Shown in pieces: positions 14,436-23,560 of a stretch of 64,000 bases of DNA; positions within the stretch are counted from its first letter, which is position 1; every line of letters starts with the position of its first letter. The position numbers and the translations under genes were made by a program. Where the stretch lies: positions 1-64,000 of the forward strand of contig JABARV010000010.1 of assembly GCA_019186965.1 (NCBI GenBank). The letters run 5' to 3'. A model generated the notes under the pieces. That model saw only the letters and a list, made by a program, of their open reading frames with translations, ran no database searches and was not told the DNA's origin. Source of the DNA: Turneriella sp. Its GTDB lineage: Bacteria > Spirochaetota > Leptospiria > Turneriellales > Turneriellaceae.

Positions 14436-17400
14436 CTACCCCACAACCTCCATACGGCCACCCACTTTGAAAAGCGCATATTTCTCAGCGCCCAAAAGTG
14501 CACCCACGTCTTTTAGTAGCGCTTTATCGTAACGCACGCAAAAGCTCGAGTGCGCTTTTATCGATTGCAATTGCCCGTCTTCTTTCTCGCGCCAGTACAA
14601 ATATACAGGGTTGTTGCCAGAGTATTTACGTAGTGTTGTTTTAACTTGGCCAATTATGTTTTGCAGCGCAGATGGCGTTTTTACGTTGAGGTAAAGGTGC
14701 AGCGATTTTTCGACACGTTCGATAAACTGTTCTTCGGGAGTTATTCCTGTTAAGGTGTAGTTGAGCGTAGTAATTTCTTCTTCGCGAAACGCGAGCACCC
14801 GTAGGTCGAAAATTGCACAGGCGTTTTCACGCAACCGGTTTTTTACCTGTTCGTATAAATTGGGAAAAATTTTAATTTCAATTTGCCCTGTTTTATCGGC
14901 TACTTGTAAAATATAAAATGCCCCCCGTTTCGAGGTTACGGTACGTATAGAATCGATAACCCCAACAATAGAAACACGCCTTTCTTTTGAAGCTCCGTCG
15001 TCTAAATCGGCTATGGATAAGGCGCGTATATGCGAGAGGGCATCGCCGAATTTATCAAGGGGGTGCGAAGTTAAATAAAGCCCTAAAGTCATTTTTTCCT
15101 TGAGGAGTTTTTCTTCACTGGAAAACTCGGGTACCTGTGGAATTTGTAGGCGCTCTACTTCGATTTCGTCGCCGCCAAAAAGCGACGATTGTCCCGATGT
15201 ACGGTCTAGGTATGATGTCGAAGCGAACTTCAAAATTTCATCCGCGGAATGTATAATTGCAGCGCGGGAAAAGCCCAACGAATCGAGAGCGCCGGCAAAA
15301 GTTAAAACGTCGAGAACGCGCCGGTTTAATGTTTTCGCATCTAACGATTCGACAAACGCCACGAGCGATTTGAAGCGTCCACTGTTTGCAACGCGTGCAT
15401 CGACAATGGCCTGTGCGGGCGCTTCGCCCAAGCCTTTAATTCCCAAGAGGCCAAAGCGCAACCGGTGTTCATCCAAAATGGTAAAGTAGACATCAGACTC
15501 GTTGACATCGGGGGGTAGCACCTCGATACCAAGCTCTTTGGCGTGGTTAATATACCCGATAATTTTGTCGGTGTCGCCAATATCGGCATCCATCGATGCT
15601 TTAAAAAATTCTATTGTATAATTGACTTTAAGATACGCTGTTTGGTACGTGATAAGCCCATACGCTGCGGAGTGCGATTTATTAAAACCATACTTCGCGA
15701 ATTCGGCCATATTGTCGAAAAGTTCCGAAGCCCACTTCTCTTTGTGGTTCTTTTCTTTGGCGCCCGCGACGAATTGGGCTTTCATTTTTTCCATTACGTC
15801 GACTTTCTTTTTTCCCATCGCTTTTCGAAGCGTATCCGCTTCGGCGAGGGTAAAGCCACCGACAATTTGCGAAGCAAGCATAATTTGCTCTTGGTACACA
15901 AAGGTGCCGTACGTGTCTTTCAAAATGGGTTCAAGCGATGCATGCGGATACTCTACACGCATCTCGCCATTTTTACGCTTAACATAGCTTTCCGTCATTC
16001 CTGATTCCAAAGGACCTGGACGGTAAAGCGCAACAATCGCAACGATGTCTTCAAAAACACGTGGCTTGGCTTGCATCAACAATTTTGTAATGCCTGTGGA
16101 TTCAACTTGAAAAACTCCGCGTGTTTTCCCGTGGGATAAAAGCTGGTACGTTTTTTCATCGTCCAAAGGCAAATTTTGTATGTCGATTTTTATACCACGC
16201 CGCCTTTCAATTTCTTCAACGGCGTGTTGGATGATTGTTAGGTTTTTAAGACCCAAAAAGTCCATCTTCACAAGCCCCACTTTGGGAAGAAGGTTCATAT
16301 CAAACTGCGTAACAACCGAATCGGTTTTAGAATCTTTCGCGAGGGGTACAATATCGTCGAGAGGACGCGGGGCAATTACCACTCCCGCTGCGTGCTTGCC
16401 GGCGTTACGCGGCATTCCTTCAAGGCGCTTGGCAATATTAAAAAGTTCACGTTCTTTTTCGCCTTGTTCAAAGTACTTTTGTATTTCGGGAGAAGCAGCC
16501 ACTGCTTCTTCTAAAGACGTACCAGGTTTATCGGGTAAATTTTTGGAAAGCGCGTTTATAAGCTGGTAGTCAACCCCAAGTACACGCGCCACATCTTTAA
16601 TTACCGCTTTTGCCGAAAGCGTACCAAAAGTAATAATTTGCGATACGTGGTCTTCGCCATATTTTTGCACCACATATTTAATAACTTCTTCACGGCGATC
16701 GCGACAAAAGTCAACGTCGATATCGGGCATTTCTTTGCGTGAAGGGTTTAAAAAACGTTCAAAAAGCAAATCGTACTTAAGCGGATCTAAATCGGTGATG
16801 CCTAATGAATACGCAACGAGCGACCCCACTGCCGAACCGCGTCCAGGACCTACGGGAATGTTGTTGCGTTTTGCGTAATTGATAAAATCGGCTACAATGA
16901 GAAAATACCCTTCGAAGCCCATATTTTCAATAACGCCGAGCTCGTACTCCAACCGTTTGCGGTGTTCCTCGGAAACATTGCCGCCCATACGCCGTTCAAG
17001 CCCCGCTTTTGCTTCAGTTAAAAAATAGCTTCGTAACGCCGCGCCGCCATCCCCTTCGACTGCGCTCAGGGCAGGCATGCCCGTGCGACCCCTTGCACTT
17101 CCATGTGCCAAAGGAATCTCAAAATCAGGTAAAAGCGGCGCACCAAACTCGAACTCAAAATTACACATCTCTGCAATTTCAGTTGTTTGGTGAAACGCCT
17201 GCGGCAGCTCGGGATACAGGCGAAACATTTCTTCGGGGGATTTTACATAAAATTCATCGTTAAACCCAAACTCCAAAGGGTCGCTCATTTTTTTATTCAT
17301 TTGGATGCGCAACATTACTTCTTGCGCCTTTTGGTCGGCACGCGTTAAAAAGTGCGAATCGTTTGTAAGCACGAGGGGAATCTCCAACTCTTTTGAAAGT

Positions 17401-17990
17401 TGGAGCGCCCCCTTCGTAACCTCGATTTGTTCGGGAATACCGTGGTTTTGTATCTCGAGAAAAAAATTACCCTTACCTAAAATTTCGTTGAGCCGACCTG
17501 CTAGCTCTTTCGCTTTATCCATCTTTTGGCGGTAAATGAGGCGGTTGACCTCACCTGCAAGGCAAGCCGTTGTTCCAATGAGCCCCTTGCTATACTCGGC
17601 GAGCAATTCGTAATCGATTCGGGGTTTGTAATAAAGTCCCTCGGTGTATGCTTTCGATGCAAGCTTAATCAGGCTTTTGTAACCCTCCTGGTCTTTTGCT
17701 AAAAGGATTAAATGGTATGCACGCCCATCGACTAAATCGTCTTGTAGGCGTTTTTCAAAGCGGCTACCGGGAGCAACGTACGCTTCGTAGCCGATAATGG
17801 GTTTTATTCCCTCTGCTTTTGCCGCTTCGTAAAATTCGATTGCAGCAAACATGTTGCCATGGTCTGTAATTGCAACGGATTTCATCCCAAGCTCTTTTAC
17901 TTTTTTAACAAGTTCCTTCGGGCGGATTGCTCCATCCAAGAGCGAATACGTCGAATGGAGGTGTAGATGCGTAAAGTCCAACGTAGCCAT
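14436..17990 (-). CDS. dnaE: DNA polymerase III alpha subunit
   Basis: About 1184 residues. Replicative polymerase. PHP domain at the N-terminus (FTHLHLHSTYSLLDG, ITDHGNM, GYEAYV), palm with GPGRGSAVGSLVAY and catalytic PDIDVDFCRDRR, then MDFLGLKNLT, YQEQIMLASQI and TLRKAMGKKK, followed by the helix-hairpin-helix and OB-fold region. I chose ATG 17990, just before the conserved start; the frame is open to 18026. A TTGACG-TTA-TGTC motif lies 52 nt upstream. Odd: about 14-20 residues encoded around 17051-17093 come from a palindromic repeat inserted in frame between conserved parts. Confidence 0.97.
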   Translation of the reverse strand: MATLDFTHLHLHSTYSLLDGAIRPKELVKKVKELGMKSVAITDHGNMFAAIEFYEAAKAEGIKPIIGYEAYVAPGSRFEKRLQDDLVDGRAYHLILLAKDQEGYKSLIKLASKAYTEGLYYKPRIDYELLAEYSKGLIGTTACLAGEVNRLIYRQKMDKAKELAGRLNEILGKGNFFLEIQNHGIPEQIEVTKGALQLSKELEIPLVLTNDSHFLTRADQKAQEVMLRIQMNKKMSDPLEFGFNDEFYVKSPEEMFRLYPELPQAFHQTTEIAEMCNFEFEFGAPLLPDFEIPLAHGSARGRTGMPALSAVEGDGGAALRSYFLTEAKAGLERRMGGNVSEEHRKRLEYELGVIENMGFEGYFLIVADFINYAKRNNIPVGPGRGSAVGSLVAYSLGITDLDPLKYDLLFERFLNPSRKEMPDIDVDFCRDRREEVIKYVVQKYGEDHVSQIITFGTLSAKAVIKDVARVLGVDYQLINALSKNLPDKPGTSLEEAVAASPEIQKYFEQGEKERELFNIAKRLEGMPRNAGKHAAGVVIAPRPLDDIVPLAKDSKTDSVVTQFDMNLLPKVGLVKMDFLGLKNLTIIQHAVEEIERRRGIKIDIQNLPLDDEKTYQLLSHGKTRGVFQVESTGITKLLMQAKPRVFEDIVAIVALYRPGPLESGMTESYVKRKNGEMRVEYPHASLEPILKDTYGTFVYQEQIMLASQIVGGFTLAEADTLRKAMGKKKVDVMEKMKAQFVAGAKEKNHKEKWASELFDNMAEFAKYGFNKSHSAAYGLITYQTAYLKVNYTIEFFKASMDADIGDTDKIIGYINHAKELGIEVLPPDVNESDVYFTILDEHRLRFGLLGIKGLGEAPAQAIVDARVANSGRFKSLVAFVESLDAKTLNRRVLDVLTFAGALDSLGFSRAAIIHSADEILKFASTSYLDRTSGQSSLFGGDEIEVERLQIPQVPEFSSEEKLLKEKMTLGLYLTSHPLDKFGDALSHIRALSIADLDDGASKERRVSIVGVIDSIRTVTSKRGAFYILQVADKTGQIEIKIFPNLYEQVKNRLRENACAIFDLRVLAFREEEITTLNYTLTGITPEEQFIERVEKSLHLYLNVKTPSALQNIIGQVKTTLRKYSGNNPVYLYWREKEDGQLQSIKAHSSFCVRYDKALLKDVGALLGAEKYALFKVGGRMEVVG
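17051..17093. repeat. In-frame palindromic repeat inside dnaE
   Basis: The segment contains ccttcgactgcgctcaggg followed by gcaggcatgcccgtgcg. The first part is a widespread intergenic palindromic repeat in many bacteria. Here it is translated on the minus strand as low-complexity sequence (GRTGMPALSAVEGDGG) between LPDFEIPLAHG and the ALRSYFLTEAK helix. Confidence 0.6.
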
Positions 17991-18129
17991 TTTAGTTAAA
18001 AAAGGGGATGGTTCAGCGTTACACAATGCGACATAACGTCAATGTTTCTGCTATTTTGTGGTAAAAGAACACCAAAGGAATCAGGTAGAATTGCATTTGT
18101 CCGTGCGTCTCGCCACGCCCTTTTGCCCT

Positions 18130-18978
18130 ATGCAACACTCGACAATGGTATTGAAAAACCCCAAAGACGGTTTTGAACTATACGCACAAGCGTGGAAAGG
18201 AGACAAAGACACGAAGGTTCTTGTTATCCAGCACGGTTTTGGCGAGCATTCTGGCCGCTACAAGGCTTTGGCGCAAAAAGCCAACGAGCAAGGTATTGCT
18301 GTTTATGCACTCGATTCACGCGGCCACGGCAAAACACCGGGCCGACGCGGGCATGTGGACGATTTTAACCTATACGCCGACGATTTGGTTTTGCTTATCG
18401 AAAAAGCAATAGCAGAAAATTCGACAAAACCAATTTTTTTGCTTGGGCATTCGATGGGAGCGCTCGTTGCAGGGCTTGCGGCTTTACAAGACGGTGTTCT
18501 AAAAAAAATCAAAGGGCTTATTTTATCAAGCGGTGGATTTCAGCCTGTTCTCGACCCAATTAAAGCGATAAAAAAAGCGGCAGCGACACTTTTTGCAAAT
18601 TTTGCGCCTGCAATGACTGTCGACGCAGGCCTCGACATACGCCTTATTTCACGCGACGAACAAGTCGTGAAAGATTACGCCCAAGACCCCCTTGTCCACG
18701 GAAAAATATCGTTTAAAATGGGGCACGATCTTTTTTACTACGGCGAAAAACTTATTGAAATGGCGCCACGTTTTACGCTACCGCTCTTCGTTTTCCATGG
18801 AGATGCAGATGGTATTGCGCACGTTGAAGGTTCAAAGTCATTTTTCAATGCCGCAAGTTCGCAGGATAAAACGCTTAAAATTTATCCAGGTTTTTACCAC
18901 GAAACAATGAACGAACCTTTTGCCGATAGACAAGTTGTGCTAAAAAATCTTTTGGATTGGATTAACGCACATGCATAG
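18130..18978 (+). CDS. Alpha/beta hydrolase, monoacylglycerol-lipase-like
   Basis: 282 residues from ATG 18130; the frame is open to a GTG at 18058 and an ATG at 18145 is also possible. Oxyanion region VLVIQHGFGEHSGRY, then DSRGHGKTPGRRGHVDDF, nucleophile Ser in GHSMGAL, acid Asp in FHGDADGIAHVEGS and His in YPGFYHETMNEP: the complete triad of the monoglyceride lipase/lysophospholipase L2 group. Likely hydrolyses monoacylglycerols or lysophospholipids in the cytoplasm (no signal peptide). Exact substrate not readable. Confidence 0.85.
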   Translation: MQHSTMVLKNPKDGFELYAQAWKGDKDTKVLVIQHGFGEHSGRYKALAQKANEQGIAVYALDSRGHGKTPGRRGHVDDFNLYADDLVLLIEKAIAENSTKPIFLLGHSMGALVAGLAALQDGVLKKIKGLILSSGGFQPVLDPIKAIKKAAATLFANFAPAMTVDAGLDIRLISRDEQVVKDYAQDPLVHGKISFKMGHDLFYYGEKLIEMAPRFTLPLFVFHGDADGIAHVEGSKSFFNAASSQDKTLKIYPGFYHETMNEPFADRQVVLKNLLDWINAHA

Positions 18979-18987
18979 TTGGATAGC

Positions 18988-19728
18988 TTACGAATTTGGT
19001 GTAAGTAAATAGAGCGCAAGCGCGGTCGCAACCGAGACATTGTAACTTTCCACTTTACTACCAATACGCAAACGCCTCCTATGCGTTGCCCGCTCTAACG
19101 CCAAGCGGCTGAGCCCTTCTTCGGAGCCTACAACAAGAAGCGTTGCCCTGTCTTTTGCGACAAGAGAGGTGTCTTTATCCGAAAACAACTCTCCCGATTT
19201 GTCGAGCGCAACCATCACCACATCTGGATTTTTTTCAGAGATATATTGCATTAAAGAAGCAATGCTTCCTGTGTAACAAAAAGGCATTTGCGTAAGTGCT
19301 CCCGCCGATGCTTTAAGTGCGCTTGCGCCTGTAGGTGCGCTATCTTTTTGCGGTAGAAAAATTCCACGTACACCCAACGCTAAAGCACTGCGGCAAATGG
19401 CGCCTAAATTTTGCGGGTCTTTAATGCCGTCGAGCGCCAGATAAATACCTTCTGTTGCCAAGATAAAATCTTGTTTTGTAAACGTCTTTATCGAAATGCC
19501 AGCTGTACGTTCAAGGGCAATCCCTTGGTGGTTTTTTGTCCCTGTGAGCGTTTGCAATTCACCGTAGTGCATGCGCGTGACGGGTACATGCGCACGGTTT
19601 GCTTTCGTCGTTAATTTTTGGACTCTGCCGTCTGCTGAATTACGCGCAATAAATAATTTATCGCCCTCAAGAAATCCTGTTTTTTCAACCGTGTCTAAAA
19701 CTGTGTGGAATCCAAATATAATTGCCAT
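18988..19728 (-). CDS. rlmB: SpoU/TrmH-family rRNA 2'-O-methyltransferase (RlmB type)
   Basis: 246 residues. N-terminal substrate-binding part (MAIIFGFHTVLDTVE; HQGIALE) and the SPOUT knot motifs LALDGIKDPQNLGAICRSAL, LLVVGSEEGLS and ESYNVSVATALALY. The length and N-terminal domain fit RlmB, which methylates G2251 of 23S rRNA with SAM, though a TrmH-like tRNA target is not excluded. The final motif has Tyr where Leu is common (ESYNVS). It lies 15 bp downstream of cysS on the same strand, a common pairing, and is probably cotranscribed. Confidence 0.85.
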   Translation of the reverse strand: MAIIFGFHTVLDTVEKTGFLEGDKLFIARNSADGRVQKLTTKANRAHVPVTRMHYGELQTLTGTKNHQGIALERTAGISIKTFTKQDFILATEGIYLALDGIKDPQNLGAICRSALALGVRGIFLPQKDSAPTGASALKASAGALTQMPFCYTGSIASLMQYISEKNPDVVMVALDKSGELFSDKDTSLVAKDRATLLVVGSEEGLSRLALERATHRRRLRIGSKVESYNVSVATALALYLLTPNS

Positions 19729-19743
19729 TTACTTTTGTGTGTT

Positions 19744-21171
19744 TTACAACTTTTCTAAGTGCGAACCTGTTTTAGTATCTAAAATTTTATACCCTGCTTC
19801 CAAAAGCTCGTCGCGTATTGCATCAGCGCGTGCAAAATCTTTTGCAGCACGTGCGGCGTTACGTTCATCGAGCAATTTTATATACTCTGCACTAATCTCA
19901 GTTTTGGGAATTAGGGCAATAAGCCCCAAAACGGTATCGAAATAGAGGAGGGTCTTATGGATCTCGTCCCAATCGTCCTGTGCAATCGACATTCCTACAG
20001 AATCTAAAAATATATTTGCTTCACGCATATACTCGTGTACAACGGCAAGCGCACGTGGCGTATTTAGGTCGTCTGCCATTTGTGTAAGAAAAGAAAGCCG
20101 CGCACCTTCGGACGCCGTTTTAAGCGTCGAAGAAGCCTCTGCAGAATGCCTTTTGAAGCGTTCTAATTTTTGCCAAAGCGAATAAAACTTTTCAACTCCC
20201 ATCTCTGCTTGGTGTAGTGCATCCTCGGAAAAATTTACCTTTTGGCTATAATGTGCTGAAAGCAAAAAATAGCGCAAAACCTCAGCCTTTTTGCCTTGTG
20301 CGAGAAGATCGCGTAAGGTGTAAAAATTTCCTAAAGATTTCGACATCTTGCGGTTATCGACTAAAAGATGTTCGCAGTGCGCCCAGAGTTTTACAAAACT
20401 ACCGCCGTACGCTGCTTCGCTTTGCGCAATTTCATTTTCGTGGTGCGGAAAAATAAGGTCAACGCCGCCTGTGTGGATGTCTATACCGCCTTTAAAAATT
20501 TCGTGGATCATCGCAGAACATTCCAAATGCCACCCAGGGCGTCCATCGCCATGGTTAGAATGCCAATGGACACCATCTTTAGATTCCGCTTTCCAAAGAA
20601 CAAAATCGCGTATGTCGTCTTTATCGTATTCGTCGGTGTTGTAACGGGTTCCTGTTTTGTTTTTATCTAAATCAATTTTGGAAAGTTTTCCATAATCTTT
20701 TTTTTCGCTGATACGGTAATAGACCGAGCCATCTTGTTCGTATGCAACGCCAACTTTTATAAGGCGCTCGACAAGATCGAGCATTGCGGGAATATGTTCG
20801 GTTGCACGAGGGTGGTGGTCGAAGCGCGTTACGTTGAGTGTTTTTAAATCGTCGAAAAACGCCTCTGTGTAGGGTTTGGTGTATGCTAAAAGCGCTTCTT
20901 TAAGGTTTGCAAATTTTTGCGGATTTTCTTGTACAAGCGAAAGTGCGCCTTTAATCGTTTTATCGTCAACGTCGGTTAGGTTCATCGCGTGTTCAACGCT
21001 ATACCCAGCAAGCTTAAGAGTACGGTTTAGTATATCTGCAAAAATATAACTTCGAAAGTTACCTATATGTGCGTAGTTGTATACCGTTGGCCCACAAGAA
21101 TAAATGCGTACCAAAGGTTTTTCCACCTGTTCTTTTTTACGGGTGAGGGTGTTATAGAGTTGAACAAACAT
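19744..21171 (-). CDS. cysS: Cysteinyl-tRNA synthetase
   Basis: 475 residues from ATG 21171; the upstream frame to 21258 runs into tRNA-Pro and is not coding. Class I synthetase with RIYSCGPTVYNYAHIGN (zinc Cys and HIGH-like HIGN), WHLECSAMIHEIF, HTGGVDLIFPHHENEIAQSE and KMSKS in DNRKMSKSLGNF. The C-terminal anticodon-binding part is rich in Ala and Arg (LLDERNAARAAKDFARADAI). Charges tRNA-Cys, whose gene is at 1810-1880. The leader between tRNA-Pro and this gene is short, so processing of the tRNA may be part of cysS expression. Confidence 0.97.
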   Translation of the reverse strand: MFVQLYNTLTRKKEQVEKPLVRIYSCGPTVYNYAHIGNFRSYIFADILNRTLKLAGYSVEHAMNLTDVDDKTIKGALSLVQENPQKFANLKEALLAYTKPYTEAFFDDLKTLNVTRFDHHPRATEHIPAMLDLVERLIKVGVAYEQDGSVYYRISEKKDYGKLSKIDLDKNKTGTRYNTDEYDKDDIRDFVLWKAESKDGVHWHSNHGDGRPGWHLECSAMIHEIFKGGIDIHTGGVDLIFPHHENEIAQSEAAYGGSFVKLWAHCEHLLVDNRKMSKSLGNFYTLRDLLAQGKKAEVLRYFLLSAHYSQKVNFSEDALHQAEMGVEKFYSLWQKLERFKRHSAEASSTLKTASEGARLSFLTQMADDLNTPRALAVVHEYMREANIFLDSVGMSIAQDDWDEIHKTLLYFDTVLGLIALIPKTEISAEYIKLLDERNAARAAKDFARADAIRDELLEAGYKILDTKTGSHLEKL

Positions 21172-21225
21172 TTTTGTGCTTCTTTCTTTTGCATAGTAGA
21201 GCCACAGCTTGAAGAGGAGAAATTT

Positions 21226-21297
21226 TCGGGCTGACTGGATTTGAACCAGCGACCGCACGCCCCCCAGACGTGTGCGCTACCACTGCGCTACAGCCCG
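21226..21297 (-). tRNA. tRNA-Pro(GGG)
   Basis: The minus strand gives acceptor CGGGCTG/CAGCCCG, D-loop with AGTGGTA, anticodon stem CACGT/GCGTG around CTGGGGG (anticodon GGG), T-loop TTCAAAT, discriminator A, CCA not encoded. It is 54 bp upstream of cysS on the same strand. Confidence 0.95.
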
Positions 21298-21351
21298 TTT
21301 TATGCTTACGCGTACTTGGGCAAAGCCCACCAATGCGTGGACTACAAGAAA

Positions 21352-21364
21352 GACAGGGCGTCAA
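21352..21364 (-). promoter_or_regulatory. TTGACG-nnn-TGTC element upstream of tRNA-Pro(GGG)
   Basis: The minus strand reads TTGACG, CCC, TGTC, 55 nt before the tRNA. It overlaps the stop codon of mnmG (21361-21363). Likely the promoter region for tRNA-Pro and cysS. Confidence 0.4.
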
Positions 21365-23295
21365 CGATTTAGGCCTTTACGGCGCATGTTTTCCAGGGTG
21401 ATAAGTAACACATCGATATCCGACGGATCTACCCCCGATATACGGGATGCCTGTCCTAACGTACGTGGACGGATTTTTTTAAGCTTCGCACGCGCTTCAA
21501 ATTTTATTCCTTGTAAAACATCGTAGTCAAAATCCTCAGGAATTGTTTTTTCTACTGCGCCTAAACGTTTTTCAGTACGGTTGGTTTCACGCGCATTGTA
21601 ACCGTCGTATTTTACCTCCATCGCAATCTTAAGTTCTTCTTCTGGCGAAAGAAGGGGCAAACTTTCTCCTTCAAGCACACTCACTTTTAAGTCATTAAAG
21701 ATAAGGCTGATTGACTCGTGTGAAAGCTGTGGCCTCCGTAGCAACGCTTCGTATCCCATACCCTTTTGTACGCTTATTTTAGCCGCGTTGAATTGGGTTG
21801 CTATCGTGCTCGATACTTTTTTTGTTTGGATTAATTTTTTATACCGCGCATACTTTGCATATTTTTCTTCACATACAGGCATGCGGCCATCGTCCATTTT
21901 CAGATTAGCAGCGTAGTGCATTAAACGAAAATCTGCATTATCTTGGCGGAGCGTTAAACGGTGCTCCGCACGCGAGGTAAACATACGGTACGGCTCGTCG
22001 ACACCTTTATTTACGAGATCGTCTATAAGAACCCCTATATACGCTTCGTCACGCCGCAAAACAAATTCACCACGTCCTGTAGCGCGGTGGATAATGTTGT
22101 ACGCAGCAACAAGACCCTGTGCTGCAGCTTCTTCGTAGCCTGTTGTACCGTTAATTTGCCCTGCAAGATAAAGTCCCTTTACTTTTTTGGTCTCCAGTGT
22201 TGGATAAAGCTCAGTAGGTTGTATAAAATCGTATTCGACAGCGTACCCAGGCCGCATGATAACTGCGTCTTCAAGGCCAGGCACCGAACGGACAATTTTC
22301 CACTGCACGTCTTCGGGTAAGCTTGTCGAAAGTCCGTTAATGTAAACTTCGTGTGTATGTAACCCTTCGCGCTCCAAAAAAATTTGGTGCCTTTCCTTTT
22401 CTGCAAAGCGAACAACTTTATCTTCAATCGATGGACAATAACGCGGACCAATCGATTTTATTTTCCCAGAATAGAGCGGCGATCTATCTAGTGCGCCTCG
22501 AATAATTTCGTGCGTTCTATGCGACGTATACGTGATGTGGCAGTTTATTTGCGTTTGCAGCGGGCGCAAGTTTTTATATTCAAAAGTAAAACTAAAAGGC
22601 TGAGGTATTTCGTCGGGTGTCTGTATTTGCAGAGTGTCGTAGTTAATCGATGCGCCATGTATCCGTGGCGGCGTTCCTGTTTTAAGACGCCCTAAATCAA
22701 AACCGATTCTATTTAGCGAAGGGGAAAGCTCCTGCGAACTTTTATCGCCGTAACGTCCTGCTTGGGTTTGGAAATCACCAACGTGTATAAGTCCCCGTAA
22801 AAACGTACCCGTTGTTAACACAACGGCTGGAGCAAAAATTTCTAACCCACGCTGCGTTTTTATACCTGCAACAGACTGTCCGTCAACGAGTACATCCGCG
22901 ACACTATCTTGCAAAATATCAAGGTCGGGTGTTGACTCAAGAACGTATTTAACTTCATTTTGGTAGAGTTTTTTATCTGCTTGTGCGCGGGGCCCCCACA
23001 CCGCAGGCCCTTTCGAGCGGTTGAGCATTTTGTAGTGGATGCCGGTACGGTCGGTTACAAGCCCCATGAGGCCGCCCAAAGCGTCGATTTCGCGCACAAT
23101 GTGCCCTTTTGCAACGCCGCCAATTGCAGGGTTGCAGCTCATTTGGCCAATGGTATCTAGCGACATTGTAATAAGAAGAGTTTTAAGCCCCGCTTTAGCT
23201 GTAACGTATGCGGCGTCTGAGCCTGCGTGCCCTCCACCCACGATAATTGTATCGTAAGTGCGCGGATATTTAAAGTGCGCCTCTTGAACCTGCAC
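21361..23295 (-). CDS. mnmG: tRNA U34 carboxymethylaminomethyl-modifying enzyme MnmG
   Basis: 644 residues from GTG 23295. With MnmE it installs the cmnm5 group on wobble U34. FAD motif [15 protein letters not shown], then [66 protein letters not shown] and [16 protein letters not shown]. The frame is open to 23400, but the extra residues (a Cys-rich stretch) have no place in the family. A TTTACG-CGC-TGTC element sits 33 nt before the GTG, which supports the shorter form. MnmH, acting on the same base, is encoded at 50870. Confidence 0.93.
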   Translation of the reverse strand: MQVQEAHFKYPRTYDTIIVGGGHAGSDAAYVTAKAGLKTLLITMSLDTIGQMSCNPAIGGVAKGHIVREIDALGGLMGLVTDRTGIHYKMLNRSKGPAVWGPRAQADKKLYQNEVKYVLESTPDLDILQDSVADVLVDGQSVAGIKTQRGLEIFAPAVVLTTGTFLRGLIHVGDFQTQAGRYGDKSSQELSPSLNRIGFDLGRLKTGTPPRIHGASINYDTLQIQTPDEIPQPFSFTFEYKNLRPLQTQINCHITYTSHRTHEIIRGALDRSPLYSGKIKSIGPRYCPSIEDKVVRFAEKERHQIFLEREGLHTHEVYINGLSTSLPEDVQWKIVRSVPGLEDAVIMRPGYAVEYDFIQPTELYPTLETKKVKGLYLAGQINGTTGYEEAAAQGLVAAYNIIHRATGRGEFVLRRDEAYIGVLIDDLVNKGVDEPYRMFTSRAEHRLTLRQDNADFRLMHYAANLKMDDGRMPVCEEKYAKYARYKKLIQTKKVSSTIATQFNAAKISVQKGMGYEALLRRPQLSHESISLIFNDLKVSVLEGESLPLLSPEEELKIAMEVKYDGYNARETNRTEKRLGAVEKTIPEDFDYDVLQGIKFEARAKLKKIRPRTLGQASRISGVDPSDIDVLLITLENMRRKGLNR

Positions 23296-23429
23296 ACACC
23301 AGCACGGGCAATTTTGACAGCGCGTAAAGTAACTCCAAAAGAGCAGTTGTGTATGGTCTTTCAAGTACAGCATATAGCACTGCACTGCCACCTTTAGCAA
23401 CCTAGCGATTTTTTGGGGTTCAAGTTGTG

Positions 23430-23510
23430 GGGGGTAACTACCTCATATTATGTCACATTAGGGGATAACTACCTTATATTATGTCACATGAAGGGATAAC
23501 TATCCCTACG
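23430..23510. repeat. 31-bp tandem repeat, 2 full copies plus a partial
   Basis: Units at 23430 and 23461 (ggggataactaccttatatt then atgtcacatga) and a partial at 23492, which begins with the perfect palindrome agggataactatccct (23492-23507). It lies between the DEAD-box gene and mnmG. Function unknown; a protein-binding array or transcription end site is possible. Confidence 0.8.
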
Positions 23511-23560
23511 AATGTTGGGGTGGTGCAAAATGGGGGTAAAATTTGTGGAAATGCTGGCTT

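Noticed and set aside
21172-21258. N-terminal extension of CysS
   Set aside because: Its first codons are translated from tRNA-Pro sequence; the conserved protein starts at 21171.
23296-23400. N-terminal extension of MnmG with a Cys cluster (CQNCPCWC)
   Set aside because: Not part of the MnmG family, and a promoter-like element lies inside it at 23316-23328; the GTG at 23295 is preferred.
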